Source: Mycolicibacterium lutetiense (GTDB lineage: Bacteria; Actinomycetota; Actinomycetes; Mycobacteriales; Mycobacteriaceae). Taken from it: a DNA stretch of 64,000 nt. The position numbers and the translations under genes are program-made. Below the pieces are notes generated by a model, which worked only from the letters and a program-made list of their open reading frames with translations, made no database searches and was not told the origin of the DNA. Shown one piece after another: positions 44,108-56,041 of this stretch (position 1 is the stretch's first letter; each line of letters starts with the position of its first letter). The stretch lies in NCBI RefSeq assembly GCF_017876775.1, contig NZ_JAGIOP010000002.1, positions 1,054,001 through 1,118,000 on the forward strand, written 5' to 3'.

Positions 44108-45766
44108 GTGACCAGATTGCGCCGCTACACCGGCAAGGCCGTCAGCAGGGTGCTGGGCTTACCGATGCCCACAACCGACTTCACCGTGCGGCACGGGCTG
44201 CGGGTGCCGATGCGCGACGGTGTCGAGCTGATCGCCGACCACTACTCACCCGTCACCAACCGTCCCGCGGGCACCCTGCTGGTGCGCGGACCATACGGCC
44301 GTCGCTTCCCGTTCTCACCCCTGTTCGCGCAGGTGTATGCGGCGCGCGGCTATCACGTGGTGTTGCAGAGTGTGCGCGGCACGTTCGGCTCGGGCGGTCA
44401 GTTCACCCCGATGGTCCACGAGATGGCCGACGGCGCCGACACCGTGGCCTGGCTGCGGGACGAGCCGTGGTTCACCGGCACCTTCGCCACCGTGGGCCTG
44501 TCCTATCTCGGCTTCACCCAGTGGGCGCTGCTGGCCGATCCTCCGCCGGAGATGAAGGCCGCCGTCATCACGGTCGGTCCGCACGACTTCAGTGCCTCAT
44601 CCTGGGGCACGGGTGCGTTCTCCCTCAATGACTTCCTCGGGTGGAGCGCGATGGTGGCCCGCCAGGAAGATCCCGGCCTGGTGCAGGCCCTGACCCGGCA
44701 GCTGCGAGGGCCCGCCGAGCTGTCCAAGGCGACCGCCGGCCTGCCGATGGGTGCGGCCGGCCGTCAGCTGCTGGGCACCGGCGCTCCGTGGTTCGAATCC
44801 TGGCTGGAACATCCCGAACGCGACGATCCGTTCTGGGACCGGCTGCGGTTCGACGAGGCACTGCAGCACGTCGAGGTACCCATCCTGTTGCTCAGTGGAT
44901 GGCAGGACCTGTTTGTGGATCAGACGCTGGAGCAGTACGCGCAGCTGCACCGGCGAGGTGTCTCGGTGGCGTTGACAGTCGGTCCGTGGACGCACACCCA
45001 GCTGATGACCAAGGGACTCACCACCGTGGTCGGCGAGTCGCTGGATTGGCTGGGCGCTCACCTGGCCGACCACGGCGAGACCACCCGCAGCACCGTACGC
45101 ATCCATGTCAACGGGCACGGCTGGGTGGAGCTGACCGACTGGCCGCCGGTCATGCCGGAGCACGAGTTGTTCCTGCAGCCGGCGGGCCGGCTGGCGGCGA
45201 CCCCGCCGTCACAGTCCGCAGCACCGGCAGACGACAGCTCATCGACCTTCACCTACGACCCCGCCCACCCCACCCCCACCGTCGGCGGCCGGCTGCTGGC
45301 CTCAGCCGGCGGATACCGCGACGACTCTCGACTGGCCCGACGGAACGACGTGCTGACGTTCACCGGCGATCCCCTTCCGGCCGATCTGTATATGGCAGGC
45401 AACCCGGTCGTCGAACTGGCGCACACCTGCGACAACCCGCATCACGACATCTTCGTCCGGCTCAGTGAGGTGGACGCAAAAGGCCGGTCCCGCAACGTAT
45501 CCGACGGATTCCTCCGGTTGGATGATCACACCGGGCCGGTTCGGCTCGAGCTCGATGCCGTCGCGCACCGGTTCAGGGCCGGATCGCAGATCCGGGTGCT
45601 CATCGCCGGCGGCTCACATCCACGGTTCGCCCGCAACCTGGGCACCGGCGAGCCACCGATCTCCGGTTCCCAGCTGGTGCGGGCCACCCACACCGTGCAT
45701 CACGGTGAAGGCGGGGTGTCCCGGGTGGTGCTACCGGCCGGCCCGAAGCCGCCGTCAGCCCACTGA
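44108..45766 (+). CDS. CocE/NonD-family alpha/beta hydrolase
   Basis: 552 residues. The X-Pro dipeptidyl-peptidase/CocE fold has VPMRDGVELIADHYSPVTN, LVRGPYGRRFPFSPLF, the nucleophile Ser in VGLSYLGFTQWALL and the C-terminal jelly-roll (LARRNDVLTFTGDPLPADLYM). The acid/His parts lie in LLLSGWQDLFVDQTLEQY and GPWTHTQL. Esterase or peptidase activity; substrate unknown. It is 32 bp after the DUF3558 gene and ends with a 12-bp overlap with the DUF1802 gene on the other strand. Confidence 0.9.
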   Translation: MTRLRRYTGKAVSRVLGLPMPTTDFTVRHGLRVPMRDGVELIADHYSPVTNRPAGTLLVRGPYGRRFPFSPLFAQVYAARGYHVVLQSVRGTFGSGGQFTPMVHEMADGADTVAWLRDEPWFTGTFATVGLSYLGFTQWALLADPPPEMKAAVITVGPHDFSASSWGTGAFSLNDFLGWSAMVARQEDPGLVQALTRQLRGPAELSKATAGLPMGAAGRQLLGTGAPWFESWLEHPERDDPFWDRLRFDEALQHVEVPILLLSGWQDLFVDQTLEQYAQLHRRGVSVALTVGPWTHTQLMTKGLTTVVGESLDWLGAHLADHGETTRSTVRIHVNGHGWVELTDWPPVMPEHELFLQPAGRLAATPPSQSAAPADDSSSTFTYDPAHPTPTVGGRLLASAGGYRDDSRLARRNDVLTFTGDPLPADLYMAGNPVVELAHTCDNPHHDIFVRLSEVDAKGRSRNVSDGFLRLDDHTGPVRLELDAVAHRFRAGSQIRVLIAGGSHPRFARNLGTGEPPISGSQLVRATHTVHHGEGGVSRVVLPAGPKPPSAH

Positions 45767-46306
45767 GCGACGCACCCGCTCGGCGACGTCGTGCAGCGTC
45801 GCATCGTCGTGCACCGCTGGGCCCCAATCCCCCTGGACCGGCACGTCGACCCAGCTCTTGCAGCCGGCGAACTCGGGCGTTCGAGCCAACCGCATCGGCG
45901 TGCGCAGCCGGCTGACCTGGACCACCATCACCGTCAGTCGGTGTCTGGGACGAAAATCGAGCCGGTCGGTCTTGATCGAATCGGCCGTCCAGATGTGCAG
46001 ATCGGCGAGTTCATCGATCGACTCGGGACGGTTGACCTCCACAGCGGCAACAACTTTCGCCCCCGCTCGAAGGATCACGGCGTCGTCGGTGCTGTCCCGC
46101 CCGGCGGCCTCGAGCAGGTCGTGATGTTGGGACCGCACCCGTTCGGCATGGCTGTGTGCGACTGTCGGGAACAGGAGGAACTCGGGTGCGGCCACCGAGA
46201 ACCGCTTCTCATGGATGCCGCCCTTGCGCAGCAGCACGGTCTGGCGGCCGTCGAGCAGGGCGTGTACCGCCGCGCTCCACTCCTTCAGTGCAGGGGTCGG
46301 CGTCAC
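45755..46306 (-). CDS. DUF1802 family protein
   Basis: 183 residues. DUF1802 features ALKEWSAAVHALLDGRQTVLL, LRKGGIHEKRFSVAAPEFLLFPT and VEVNRPESIDELADLHIWT. GTG 46306 overlaps the preceding DUF2277 stop. The family is widespread in actinobacteria and cyanobacteria; no biochemical role established. Confidence 0.83.
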   Translation of the reverse strand: MTPTPALKEWSAAVHALLDGRQTVLLRKGGIHEKRFSVAAPEFLLFPTVAHSHAERVRSQHHDLLEAAGRDSTDDAVILRAGAKVVAAVEVNRPESIDELADLHIWTADSIKTDRLDFRPRHRLTVMVVQVSRLRTPMRLARTPEFAGCKSWVDVPVQGDWGPAVHDDATLHDVAERVRRSVG

Positions 46307-46569
46307 TGTGCGGCCAGGCGGGCCCGGACCTCTGGACGCCGCAGCGGCGGAACGGTCTTGGGCGGCTGACGGCGCGGGGCCAGCCCGTCGAGCAGCCGGG
46401 TGGTGGTCGCCGTGACTTCGGCGACGGCAGCCTCGAACGCCTCGATATTGGCCCCGGTCGGACGGGTGATTCCGCTGACCTTGCGCACGTACTGGCGCGC
46501 CGCGGCCTCGATCTCTTCGTCGGTAGCGGCGGGATCCAGCCCCCGCAGCTCGGTGATGTTGCGGCACAT
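46303..46569 (-). CDS. DUF2277 family protein
   Basis: 88 residues. MCRNITELRGLDPAATDEEI is the distinctive DUF2277 start, with the conserved CRNI sequence; then AAARQYVRKVSGITRP. Family members are short and of unknown role. It overlaps the DUF1802 gene by 4 bp and lies 45 bp from the divergent enoyl-CoA hydratase gene. Confidence 0.87.
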   Translation of the reverse strand: MCRNITELRGLDPAATDEEIEAAARQYVRKVSGITRPTGANIEAFEAAVAEVTATTTRLLDGLAPRRQPPKTVPPLRRPEVRARLAAQ

Positions 46570-46614
46570 GACACCCACGATAGGCGCGTTTGGTGCGCCG
46601 GATACCGTGGGCAG

Positions 46615-47376
46615 ATGACCGTACTGCTCGTCGACACCACCGACCGGGTTCGCACGCTGACCCTGAATCGGCCCGAGTCGCGCAATGCGCTCTCGACGCA
46701 GCTGCGCACGGAGTTCTACGGTGCGCTGCGCACCGCGCAGGCCGATGACGATGTCGACGTCGTGATCCTCACCGGAGCCGATCCGGTGTTCTGCGCGGGT
46801 CTGGACCTCAAGGAACTGGGCGACACCACCGAGTTGCCCGACATCTCCCCCAAATGGCCAGCCATGACCAAGCCGGTGATCGGGGCCATCAACGGTGCCG
46901 CGGTCACCGGGGGCCTGGAATTGGCGCTGTACTGCGACATCCTGATCGCCTCCGAGCAGGCCAAGTTCGCCGACACCCACGCCCGCGTCGGGCTGCTGCC
47001 GACCTGGGGTCTGAGCGTGCGGTTGCCGCAGAAGGTCGGCGTGGGTCTGGCCCGGCGGATGAGCCTCACCGGCGACTATCTCTGCGCCGACGACGCGCTG
47101 CGCGCCGGACTCGTCACCGAGGTAGTACCCCACGACGAGCTGCTGCCGACTGCCCGGCGGGTGGCCGCCTCGATCGTCGCGAACAATCAGGCCGCCGTCC
47201 GGGCCCTACTCGCCTCGTATCACCGCATCGACGCATCCCAGACCGATCAGGGCCTCTGGATCGAAGCGGCCTCGGCGCGCGAGTGGATGGCAACGGCTAC
47301 CGGTGACGACATCGCCGCCAACCGCGGCGCCGTGATGGAGCGGGGACGTTCCCAGGTGGGCAAGGTTGAACCATGA
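46615..47376 (+). CDS. Enoyl-CoA hydratase/isomerase family protein
   Basis: 253 residues. Crotonase fold with the N-terminal LTLNRPESRNALS, FCAGLDLKEL and oxyanion-hole INGAAVTGGLELALYCD. The usual catalytic PE pair is not evident: the segment reads FADTHARVGLLPTWGLSVRL, which is typical of the PTWG subgroup. Activity as a hydratase is therefore uncertain; another crotonase-type reaction is possible. It overlaps the methyltransferase gene by 4 bp. Confidence 0.9.
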   Translation: MTVLLVDTTDRVRTLTLNRPESRNALSTQLRTEFYGALRTAQADDDVDVVILTGADPVFCAGLDLKELGDTTELPDISPKWPAMTKPVIGAINGAAVTGGLELALYCDILIASEQAKFADTHARVGLLPTWGLSVRLPQKVGVGLARRMSLTGDYLCADDALRAGLVTEVVPHDELLPTARRVAASIVANNQAAVRALLASYHRIDASQTDQGLWIEAASAREWMATATGDDIAANRGAVMERGRSQVGKVEP

Positions 47377-47987
47377 AAGACGCCTCCGCCGCGATCAATC
47401 ACCATGCCGACCACCCCGGCTTCTCCGGTGTCACCGGGGTGTTGTGCGGGCTGGCCTTCCTCCTGGTCGGCCGGGGAAAAGCCAGGTTGGCCGCCGACAC
47501 CGCGCAAGTCTCGCCCGAAGACCACGTCGTGGACGTGGGGTGCGGACCGGGCACCGCTGCCCGGGTGGCGGCCCGCCGCGGGGCGCGAGTGACGGGCGTC
47601 GACCCCTCGTCGACCATGCTGCGCATCGCGCGCCTGATCACGCCGAGCCGCGCCCCGATCACCTGGAGTGAGGGCACCGCCGAAACCCTGCCTGCGACGG
47701 AAGGTTCGGCGACGGTCGTGTGGGCGTTGGCCACGGTGCACCATTGGCAGGACGTCGGCAAAGCGGTTGCCGAGGCCCGCCGTGTGCTGGCGCCGGGCGG
47801 GCGGCTGATCGCAATCGAACGCCAATCACCCGACGGGGCCACCGGATTGGCCAGCCACGGCTGGACCCGGCAGCAGGCCGAGTCGTTTGCGACGTTGTGC
47901 CGCGGTACCGGATTCGACGACGTTTCCGTGGCCGAGCACGGCAGCGGCAAGCAGGCCGCCTGGGTGGTCAGCGGTACGCGCCGATGA
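47373..47987 (+). CDS. Class I SAM-dependent methyltransferase
   Basis: 204 residues. Motif I is VVDVGCGPGTAARVAARRGA (about 52-71), followed by VTGVDPSSTML and ARRVLAPGGRLIAIER. A short methyltransferase of the UbiE/type-11 class; substrate unknown. ATGA overlap with the hydratase-like gene indicates one transcript. The 3' end abuts the MATE gene on the other strand. Confidence 0.9.
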   Translation: MKDASAAINHHADHPGFSGVTGVLCGLAFLLVGRGKARLAADTAQVSPEDHVVDVGCGPGTAARVAARRGARVTGVDPSSTMLRIARLITPSRAPITWSEGTAETLPATEGSATVVWALATVHHWQDVGKAVAEARRVLAPGGRLIAIERQSPDGATGLASHGWTRQQAESFATLCRGTGFDDVSVAEHGSGKQAAWVVSGTRR

Positions 47988-47988
47988 C

Positions 47989-49323
47989 CTAAGCGCTGCC
48001 CGGCACCAGCCAACGGCCCGAGAACGCCCGCCAGCCGACGAAGATCAGCCGCAGCACCATGAACATGCTCAGCCCCGACCAGATGCCGAACAGGCCCCAG
48101 CCGTAGATGAGCGACAACCAGATCAGCGGCAGGAAGCCGACCAGCGCGCTGGCCAGAGTGGCATTGCGCATGAATTTGGCGTCGCCCGCACCCAACAGCA
48201 CACCGTCGAGGGCGAAGACGATTCCCGCCACGGGCAATTGGGCCACCAGGAACCACCACGGCACCCTGATCGCCGCCAGCACCGATTGATCATCGGTGAA
48301 CACCGACGGCAGTACCGAGGAACCGACGGCGAACACCAGTGCCAGCACCACACCGGCCATCGTGGAGAACAGCGTCACCCGCCAGGCCACGCTCTTGGCA
48401 TGGGCCAGTTGGCCCGCACCCAACGCCGCACCGACGAGGGACTGCGCGGCGATCGCGAGCGAATCCAGCACCAGCGCAAGGAAACTCCACACCTGTAAAA
48501 CCACCTGATGGGCCGCCACGGCCGCCGCACCGAACCGTGCCGCGACGGCCCCGGCCGACAGGAAGCACGCCTGGAACGCCATCGATCGCAACAGCAGATC
48601 GCGCCCCATCGTCAACTGGGCGCGCAGCACCGCGGGCTGGACCCGTAGCGACACCTTCTCGATCACGAGGGCACGCAGAAACAGCAGTGCCGCCACCCAC
48701 TGCCCCACCACGTTCGCCACCGCCGAACCGGCCAGCTCCATCCGTGGCAGGCCCAGCCAGCCGTAGACCAGCAGCGGACACAGCACCGCCGACAAGGCGA
48801 ACCCGAACACCACATAGCGCAGCGGCCGGATGGTGTCCTGCACCCCGCGCATCCAGCCGTTGCCGGCCAGCGACACCAGGATCGCCGGGGCGGCCAGGAT
48901 GGCAACGCGAAGCCAGGGCAGTGCGGCGTCCGCGATATCGGAGTGCCCGGCGATCACCGACAACAGCGGCACTGCCGCAGCCTGCACCACCGCGATGATC
49001 AGGAGCCCCAAGCCGAGGGCCAACCAGGTGGCCTGCACGCCTTCTCCGACCGCGGACTGTCGGTCACCCGCCCCGAACATCCGGGCCGAGCGTGCGGTGG
49101 TGCCGTAGGAAAGGAAGGTTCCCTGCGAGTTGACGAGGCCGAGGATCAGACCACCGATGGCCAGTCCGGCCAGGCTGAGTGCACCCAACCGCCCGACGAT
49201 CGCGATGTCGAAGAGTAGGTACAGGGGCTCGGCGGCCAACACACCCAACGCCGGAAATGCCAGGCCGGCGATGCGACGGGTGGTGGCCGGCGTGACCGGA
49301 GTGTCCCCTTCCGGCTCAACCAT
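47989..49323 (-). CDS. dinF: MATE-family efflux transporter, DinF-like
   Basis: 444 residues, twelve predicted membrane helices. MATE motifs LFDIAIVGRLGALSLAGLAI and AAHQVVLQVWSFLALVLDSLA are visible. DinF-type proteins export cationic drugs and oxidative products by Na+/H+ exchange. It follows the nrnA gene by 8 bp as the last gene of the nusA-infB operon, as in M. tuberculosis (Rv2836c). Confidence 0.92.
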   Translation of the reverse strand: MVEPEGDTPVTPATTRRIAGLAFPALGVLAAEPLYLLFDIAIVGRLGALSLAGLAIGGLILGLVNSQGTFLSYGTTARSARMFGAGDRQSAVGEGVQATWLALGLGLLIIAVVQAAAVPLLSVIAGHSDIADAALPWLRVAILAAPAILVSLAGNGWMRGVQDTIRPLRYVVFGFALSAVLCPLLVYGWLGLPRMELAGSAVANVVGQWVAALLFLRALVIEKVSLRVQPAVLRAQLTMGRDLLLRSMAFQACFLSAGAVAARFGAAAVAAHQVVLQVWSFLALVLDSLAIAAQSLVGAALGAGQLAHAKSVAWRVTLFSTMAGVVLALVFAVGSSVLPSVFTDDQSVLAAIRVPWWFLVAQLPVAGIVFALDGVLLGAGDAKFMRNATLASALVGFLPLIWLSLIYGWGLFGIWSGLSMFMVLRLIFVGWRAFSGRWLVPGSA

Positions 49324-49331
49324 GGGACCGG

Positions 49332-50832
<1,501 letters not shown>

Positions 50833-50833
50833 G

Positions 50834-50878
50834 ATGCTCCTCACGCAAGCGTTCGGTCACATGCTCCTCACGCAAGCG
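50834..50878 (-). repeat. Duplicated 18-bp element containing the rbfA ribosome-binding site
   Basis: CGCTTGCGTGAGGAGCAT (minus strand) occurs at 50851-50834 and again at 50878-50861, 27 bp apart, between infB and rbfA. Each copy contains GAGGAG. This looks like a short tandem duplication; only the downstream copy is positioned for the rbfA start. Confidence 0.85.
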
Positions 50879-50896
50879 CTCGTCGGTGGCCATCAT

Positions 50897-53737
50897 CTAG
50901 GTACGTGCCTTTTCCACGAGCTCGTACGTCTCGATGACGTCGCCTTCCTTGATGTCGGAGTAGGTCAGCGTCAGACCGCACTCGTAGCCTTCGCGCACCT
51001 CGGTGGCGTCGTCCTTCTCGCGCTTGAGCGAGGACACCGTGAGGTTCTGCGCGACGACCACGTTGTCCCGCAGCAACCGGGCCTTGGCGTTACGCCGCAT
51101 GATGCCCGACTGTACGAGGCAACCGGCGATGTTGCCGATCTTCGACGACCGGAAGATCGCGCGGATCTCGGCGCGGCCGAGCTCCTTCTCCTCGTAGACC
51201 GGCTTGAGCATGCCCTTGAGCGCGCTCTCGATCTCGTCGATGGCCTGGTAGATCACCGAGTAGTAGCGGATCTCCACACCCTCGCGGTTCGCCAGCTCGG
51301 TGGCCTTGCCCTCGGCACGCACGTTGAACCCGATGATGATCGCGTCCGACGCCGACGCCAGGTTGACGTTGGTCTCGGTGACGCCACCGACGCCGCGGTC
51401 GATGACGCGCAGTTCCACCTCGTCGTCGATCTGGATTCCCATCAGGGCCTCCTCGAGCGCCTCGACGGTGCCCGAGTTGTCGCCCTTGAGGATCAGGTTC
51501 AGCTGGCTGGTTTCCTTCAGTGCCGAATCCAGGTCTTCCAGGCTGATCCGCTTGCGGCTGCGTGCCGCCAGCGCGTTGCGCTTGCGCGCACTGCGCCGGT
51601 CAGCGATCTGGCGGGCGATCCGGTCCTCGTCGACAACCAACAGGTTGTCGCCGGCACCTGGCACCGACGTGAAGCCGATGACCTGCACCGGACGCGACGG
51701 CAATGCCTCGTGGACATCCTCGCCGTGTTCGTCGACCATGCGGCGCACACGGCCGTAGGCGTCGCCGGCCACCACCGAGTCGCCGACCCGCAAGGTGCCG
51801 CGCTGGATGAGCACCGTGGCGACCGGACCGCGACCGCGGTCCAGGTGCGCCTCGATCGCCACACCCTGGGCCTCCATGTCGGGGTTGGCCCGCAGGTCCA
51901 GGGAGGCATCGGCGGTCAGCAGCACCGCTTCGAGCAGGGCGTCGATATTGGTGCCCTGCTTGGCGGAGATGTCGACGAACATGGTGTCGCCACCGAAGTC
52001 CTCGGCCACCAGGTTGTACTCGGTCAGCTGGGCCCGAATCTTCTGCGGGTCAGCGCCTTCCTTGTCGATCTTGTTGACCGCGACCACGATCGGCACGTCA
52101 GCGGCCTGCGCGTGGTTGATGGCCTCCACCGTCTGCGGCATGACGCCGTCGTCGGCCGCGACCACCAGGATCGCGATGTCGGTGGCCTTCGCACCGCGGG
52201 CACGCATGGCGGTGAACGCCTCGTGACCCGGGGTGTCGATGAAGGTGATCGGCCGGACGTTGCCGTCCAGATCGACCTCGACCTGGTAGGCGCCGATGTG
52301 CTGCGTGATACCGCCGGCCTCGCCCTCGCGGACGGTGGCGTTGCGGATGGTGTCCAGCAGTCGGGTCTTGCCGTGGTCGACGTGACCCATGACTGTGACC
52401 ACCGGCGGGCGGAATTCGAGATCGTCCTCGCCGCCCTCGTCCTCGCCGTAGGTGAGGTCGAAGGACTGCAGCAGTTCACGGTCCTCGTCCTCGGGCGAGA
52501 CGACCTGAACCTTGAAGTTCATCTCGCTGCCGAGCAGCTCCAGGGTGTCGTCACCGACCGACTGGGTCGCGGTGACCATCTCGCCGAGGTTGAACAGTGC
52601 CTGGACCAGTGCGGCCGGGTTGGCGTCGATCTTCTCGGCGAAGTCGCTCAGCGACGCGCCGCGGGCCAGCCGGATGGTCTCGCCGTTGCCCTTGGGCAAC
52701 CGGACACCACCGACGACGGGCGCCTGCATGTTCTCGTATTCGGCGCGTTTCGCCCGCTTCGACTTACGGCCACGCTTGGGAGCACCGCCGGGACGACCGA
52801 ACGCACCCGCGGCACCGCCGCGCTGGCCGGGACGGCCACCGCCGCCACCACCACCGGGACGACCGCGGAATCCACCGGCCGCTGCACCACCGGCACCGGC
52901 ACCTGCACCGGCGCCGCCGCCAGCGCCGCCGCCGCGGTAGTTACCGCCGCCGCCACCGGGACGAGCACCCTGACCGGCACCGCCGGGACGGGGGCCGCCA
53001 CCGGGACGCGGACCGGGGCGTGGGCCGCCACGACCGGGAGCACCGGCACCCGCCGCCGGACGCGGCGGCATGTTGCCGGGCGACGGGCGTGGGCCGCCGC
53101 CGGGGCGCGGAGCGCCGGGGCGGGGCTGCGGACGCGGGGCGGGTCGTTCTACGGGCTGCTGCGTGGAGAACGGGTTGTTGCCGACACGCGGGGCCCGCGG
53201 AGCCGGCTTCGGGGCACCCGGACGCGGGCCGGGGGTGGCACCGGTGGCCGGAGCGGAACCGGGCGTCGCGTCCGGAGCGGGCGCTGCCGGGGCGCTGGGC
53301 GCAGCGGCAGCCGGTTCACTGGGCGCAGCCGGCGGCTGCGGGGCAGCCGGCTTGGGTGCGGCCGGACGGGCCGGAGCAGCCGGAGCTGCCTCGGCTGCCG
53401 GAGCCTGCGGTTCGACCGCCGGGGCCGCCGGGGCCGCGGGTGCGGCGGGCTTGGCCGGTGCCGGTTTGGCTGCCGTCGCGGGGCTTGCAGCCGGAGCGCC
53501 GGGCTTGGGTGCCGCGGGCGCTGCAGCGTTGCCCTGCGGGCGGGGCTTGTCTTCGGGCTTCTTACCGCCGGCCTTGGTGCCGAACGATTCGCGCAATCTG
53601 CGCGCTACCGGTGCCTCCACAGTGGAGGACGCCGACTTGACGAATTCGCCTTGCTCCTTGAGCTTGGCCAAGAGGTCCTTACTGGTGACACCGAGTTCCT
53701 TCGCCAACTCGTGCACACGGGCCTTACCTGCTGCCAC
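50897..53737 (-). CDS. infB: Translation initiation factor IF-2
   Basis: 946 residues. A GTPase that places initiator tRNA on the 30S subunit. The N-terminal ~350 residues are low-complexity Pro/Ala/Gly-rich repeats (about 60-350), longer than in many bacteria. The G domain has [14 protein letters not shown] and [25 protein letters not shown] follows. The C-terminal domain IV ends [17 protein letters not shown] precedes the GTG. Part of the nusA-infB operon. Confidence 0.98.
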   Translation of the reverse strand: MAAGKARVHELAKELGVTSKDLLAKLKEQGEFVKSASSTVEAPVARRLRESFGTKAGGKKPEDKPRPQGNAAAPAAPKPGAPAASPATAAKPAPAKPAAPAAPAAPAVEPQAPAAEAAPAAPARPAAPKPAAPQPPAAPSEPAAAAPSAPAAPAPDATPGSAPATGATPGPRPGAPKPAPRAPRVGNNPFSTQQPVERPAPRPQPRPGAPRPGGGPRPSPGNMPPRPAAGAGAPGRGGPRPGPRPGGGPRPGGAGQGARPGGGGGNYRGGGAGGGAGAGAGAGGAAAGGFRGRPGGGGGGGRPGQRGGAAGAFGRPGGAPKRGRKSKRAKRAEYENMQAPVVGGVRLPKGNGETIRLARGASLSDFAEKIDANPAALVQALFNLGEMVTATQSVGDDTLELLGSEMNFKVQVVSPEDEDRELLQSFDLTYGEDEGGEDDLEFRPPVVTVMGHVDHGKTRLLDTIRNATVREGEAGGITQHIGAYQVEVDLDGNVRPITFIDTPGHEAFTAMRARGAKATDIAILVVAADDGVMPQTVEAINHAQAADVPIVVAVNKIDKEGADPQKIRAQLTEYNLVAEDFGGDTMFVDISAKQGTNIDALLEAVLLTADASLDLRANPDMEAQGVAIEAHLDRGRGPVATVLIQRGTLRVGDSVVAGDAYGRVRRMVDEHGEDVHEALPSRPVQVIGFTSVPGAGDNLLVVDEDRIARQIADRRSARKRNALAARSRKRISLEDLDSALKETSQLNLILKGDNSGTVEALEEALMGIQIDDEVELRVIDRGVGGVTETNVNLASASDAIIIGFNVRAEGKATELANREGVEIRYYSVIYQAIDEIESALKGMLKPVYEEKELGRAEIRAIFRSSKIGNIAGCLVQSGIMRRNAKARLLRDNVVVAQNLTVSSLKREKDDATEVREGYECGLTLTYSDIKEGDVIETYELVEKART

Positions 53738-53839
53738 TACATCTCCTCGTCTGGAGGCAACAGCGGTGGTAGGCGCCGCGCCTCGGGTTTAGCTATGACG
53801 CATGGTCATCGGGACTTCACGGTGTGCTCATGTTCTTCG

Positions 53840-54211
53840 CTACCTGTTCTGTTGCCGGGTGTCCGAGTCCTGCAAGAGCTTCGGTTGATCTTCACCGATG
53901 TTCTCGACGTACCCGGTCACCGCGGATGTATCCGGCGAACCGGCGAGTCGCAACGCTCGGACGAAAGCTCGCCGCTTCACTGCCATCTGTGCGCACTGCT
54001 GGTCGGGGTGCAGCCACGCACCACGCCCAGGCAGGCTAGCCGCGGTATCAACGGTTACGGAACTCGTCCCGTTCCCGTCGGTTACCGCAACCACTCGGAG
54101 CAACTCGGCGGCCAACTCTCGCTTCCGGCATCCGATGCAGGTCCGCACTGGTCCGACAGATGTGTCGGAGGTGCTTCGATGCGTCAGAGCCGGAGTCTCG
54201 CGCTGGATCAC
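53840..54211 (-). CDS. ylxR: YlxR-family (DUF448) RNA-binding protein
   Basis: 123 residues. The family signature PVRTCIGCRKR is followed by ELLRVVAV, and GRGAWLHPDQQCAQMAVKRR. Small proteins found between nusA and infB in most bacteria; RNA-binding or regulatory roles have been proposed. The gene is 51 bp after nusA and 102 bp before infB. The C-terminal tail is less conserved. Confidence 0.92.
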   Translation of the reverse strand: MIQRETPALTHRSTSDTSVGPVRTCIGCRKRELAAELLRVVAVTDGNGTSSVTVDTAASLPGRGAWLHPDQQCAQMAVKRRAFVRALRLAGSPDTSAVTGYVENIGEDQPKLLQDSDTRQQNR

Positions 54212-54262
54212 GGCTGAGTCTACCGCCCCGAGGCCTGTGGTCCGAAACGCCGGTCACTACTG

Positions 54263-55291
54263 TCAGTCGCGTACCGCCCCGGGCTGGCCATCGTGGTCCG
54301 GTTGCGGCGCCACATCGCTGCGAATATCGATCCGCCAACCGGTCAGCCGGGCCGCCAACCTGGCGTTCTGTCCTTCCTTGCCGATCGCCAGGGAAAGCTG
54401 GAAGTCCGGCACGATCACCCGCGCCGCGCGCGCAGCCTCGTCGATCACCGATACCGAGACGACCTTCGCCGGCGAAAGTGCGTTCGCGACGAACCGGGCG
54501 GGGTCCTCGTCGTAATCGATGATGTCGATCTTCTCGCCGGACAGTTCGCTCATCACATTGCGCACGCGCTGGCCCATGGGGCCGATACACGCGCCTTTCG
54601 CGTTCAGCCCGGAGACCCGCGAGGCGACCGCGATCTTGGACCGGTGGCCGGCCTCCCGGGCGACCGCCACGATCTCCACCGACCCGTCGGCGATCTCGGG
54701 TACCTCCAACGAGAACAGCTTGCGGACCAGGTTCGGGTGGGTGCGTGACAGCGTGATCAGCGGCTCACGGGCGCCTCGGGAGACGCCGACGACATAGCAA
54801 CGCAGCCGGTCGCCGTGCTCGTAGCGCTCCCCCGGCACCTGCTCGGCGCTGGGGATCACCCCTTCAGATCCCTTGGTCTCGCTGCCTATCCGAACGATGA
54901 CCAGGCCGCGGGCGTTGGCCCGGGCATCGCGTTGGATGACCCCGGCGACGATATCGCCCTCGTGCGCCGCGAACTCCCCGTAGGTCTTCTCGTTCTCCGC
55001 GTCACGCAACCGCTGCAAGATCACCTGACGGGCCGTCGTCGCCGCGATCCTGCCGAATCCCTCGGGCGTGTCATCCCACTCGTGCAGGACATTGCCGTCG
55101 GCGTCGGTCTGACGGGCCATCACCTTGACCACACCGGTCTTACGGTCGATGTCGATGTGCGCGTCGGGCTCATGCCCCTCGGTATGGCGATACGCGGTGA
55201 GCAACGCCGATTTGATGGTCTCGACGACCACATCGACCGTGATGCCCTTGTCGGCCTCGATGGCATGCAGCGCCGCCATGTCGATGTTCAT
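54263..55291 (-). CDS. nusA: Transcription termination/antitermination factor NusA
   Basis: 342 residues. The NusA N domain, S1 domain ([20 protein letters not shown]) and two KH domains ([20 protein letters not shown] and [20 protein letters not shown]) are all present, in the short actinobacterial form without acidic C-terminal repeats. It binds RNA polymerase during pausing and antitermination. It overlaps rimP by 4 bp. Confidence 0.97.
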   Translation of the reverse strand: MNIDMAALHAIEADKGITVDVVVETIKSALLTAYRHTEGHEPDAHIDIDRKTGVVKVMARQTDADGNVLHEWDDTPEGFGRIAATTARQVILQRLRDAENEKTYGEFAAHEGDIVAGVIQRDARANARGLVIVRIGSETKGSEGVIPSAEQVPGERYEHGDRLRCYVVGVSRGAREPLITLSRTHPNLVRKLFSLEVPEIADGSVEIVAVAREAGHRSKIAVASRVSGLNAKGACIGPMGQRVRNVMSELSGEKIDIIDYDEDPARFVANALSPAKVVSVSVIDEAARAARVIVPDFQLSLAIGKEGQNARLAARLTGWRIDIRSDVAPQPDHDGQPGAVRD

Positions 55292-55866
55292 TCGCCGGCC
55301 CCCTTCTCAGTTTCGCCCGACAGTTCCAACTCACGTCGGTTTGGAGGTGAAAATTCCACCTGGACAACAGCTTTGGCGATATCAGTAAGAGCAACCTCGC
55401 GGATGGCCAGATCGCGACCCTCCGGCACCACGACTTTGAGTACCGTGCCGTCGGTTTCCCCGACCCTGCCGGTGAACACCGAACCGTCGGTGAGCGTGAC
55501 CTCGGCCTTGCGCCCGCGGGCGCGACGGAAATGCTTGGCCTGGGTCAGCGGCCGGTCCACACCCGGAGACGTGACGTCGAGCACATACGGCGTGTCGCCC
55601 TGCACAATCTCGTCGAGCAACTCAGAAGCCTTCCGCGACAACGCGGCCAGGACATCGAGATCGAGACCCTTGTCGCCGTCGGCGATCACGGTGATGCGGG
55701 GCGGACGGGTCGATGCGTCGATGACGACGTCGTCGATGTCATATCCAGCGCGCGCAAATTCGCTGCCGAGCAGCTCGATCACCTGCGTCTGCGATGGCAA
55801 GTCCGCAGACCGCAACTTTGGATCCGGTGCCACGGCGAGCTCCTCATCTTGAATTGTCTCCGACAC
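55288..55866 (-). CDS. rimP: Ribosome maturation factor RimP
   Basis: 192 residues. RimP is needed for 30S maturation. Conserved [22 protein letters not shown] region and the C-terminal SH3-like segment. It is the first gene of the operon rimP-nusA-ylxR-infB-rbfA-nrnA-dinF; start GTG 55866. Its promoter lies in the 175-bp divergent region shared with the lipoprotein gene at 56042. Confidence 0.94.
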   Translation of the reverse strand: MSETIQDEELAVAPDPKLRSADLPSQTQVIELLGSEFARAGYDIDDVVIDASTRPPRITVIADGDKGLDLDVLAALSRKASELLDEIVQGDTPYVLDVTSPGVDRPLTQAKHFRRARGRKAEVTLTDGSVFTGRVGETDGTVLKVVVPEGRDLAIREVALTDIAKAVVQVEFSPPNRRELELSGETEKGAGE

Positions 55867-56041
55867 AAATCCCAGGGCCAGCCACCTGGATCAGCCCCGG
55901 AATCGCCTATCAACGATACGCCAGGCCATCGGCAGCAACCGCCAATCGAAGTCCGGTGCGTGGCGGACGTCATCGCACCGGCACCGGGTGGCCGGTCGGC
56001 GTCGGGTCAGGCGAGTACCTGAGCAATGGCAGGATGTTCAC

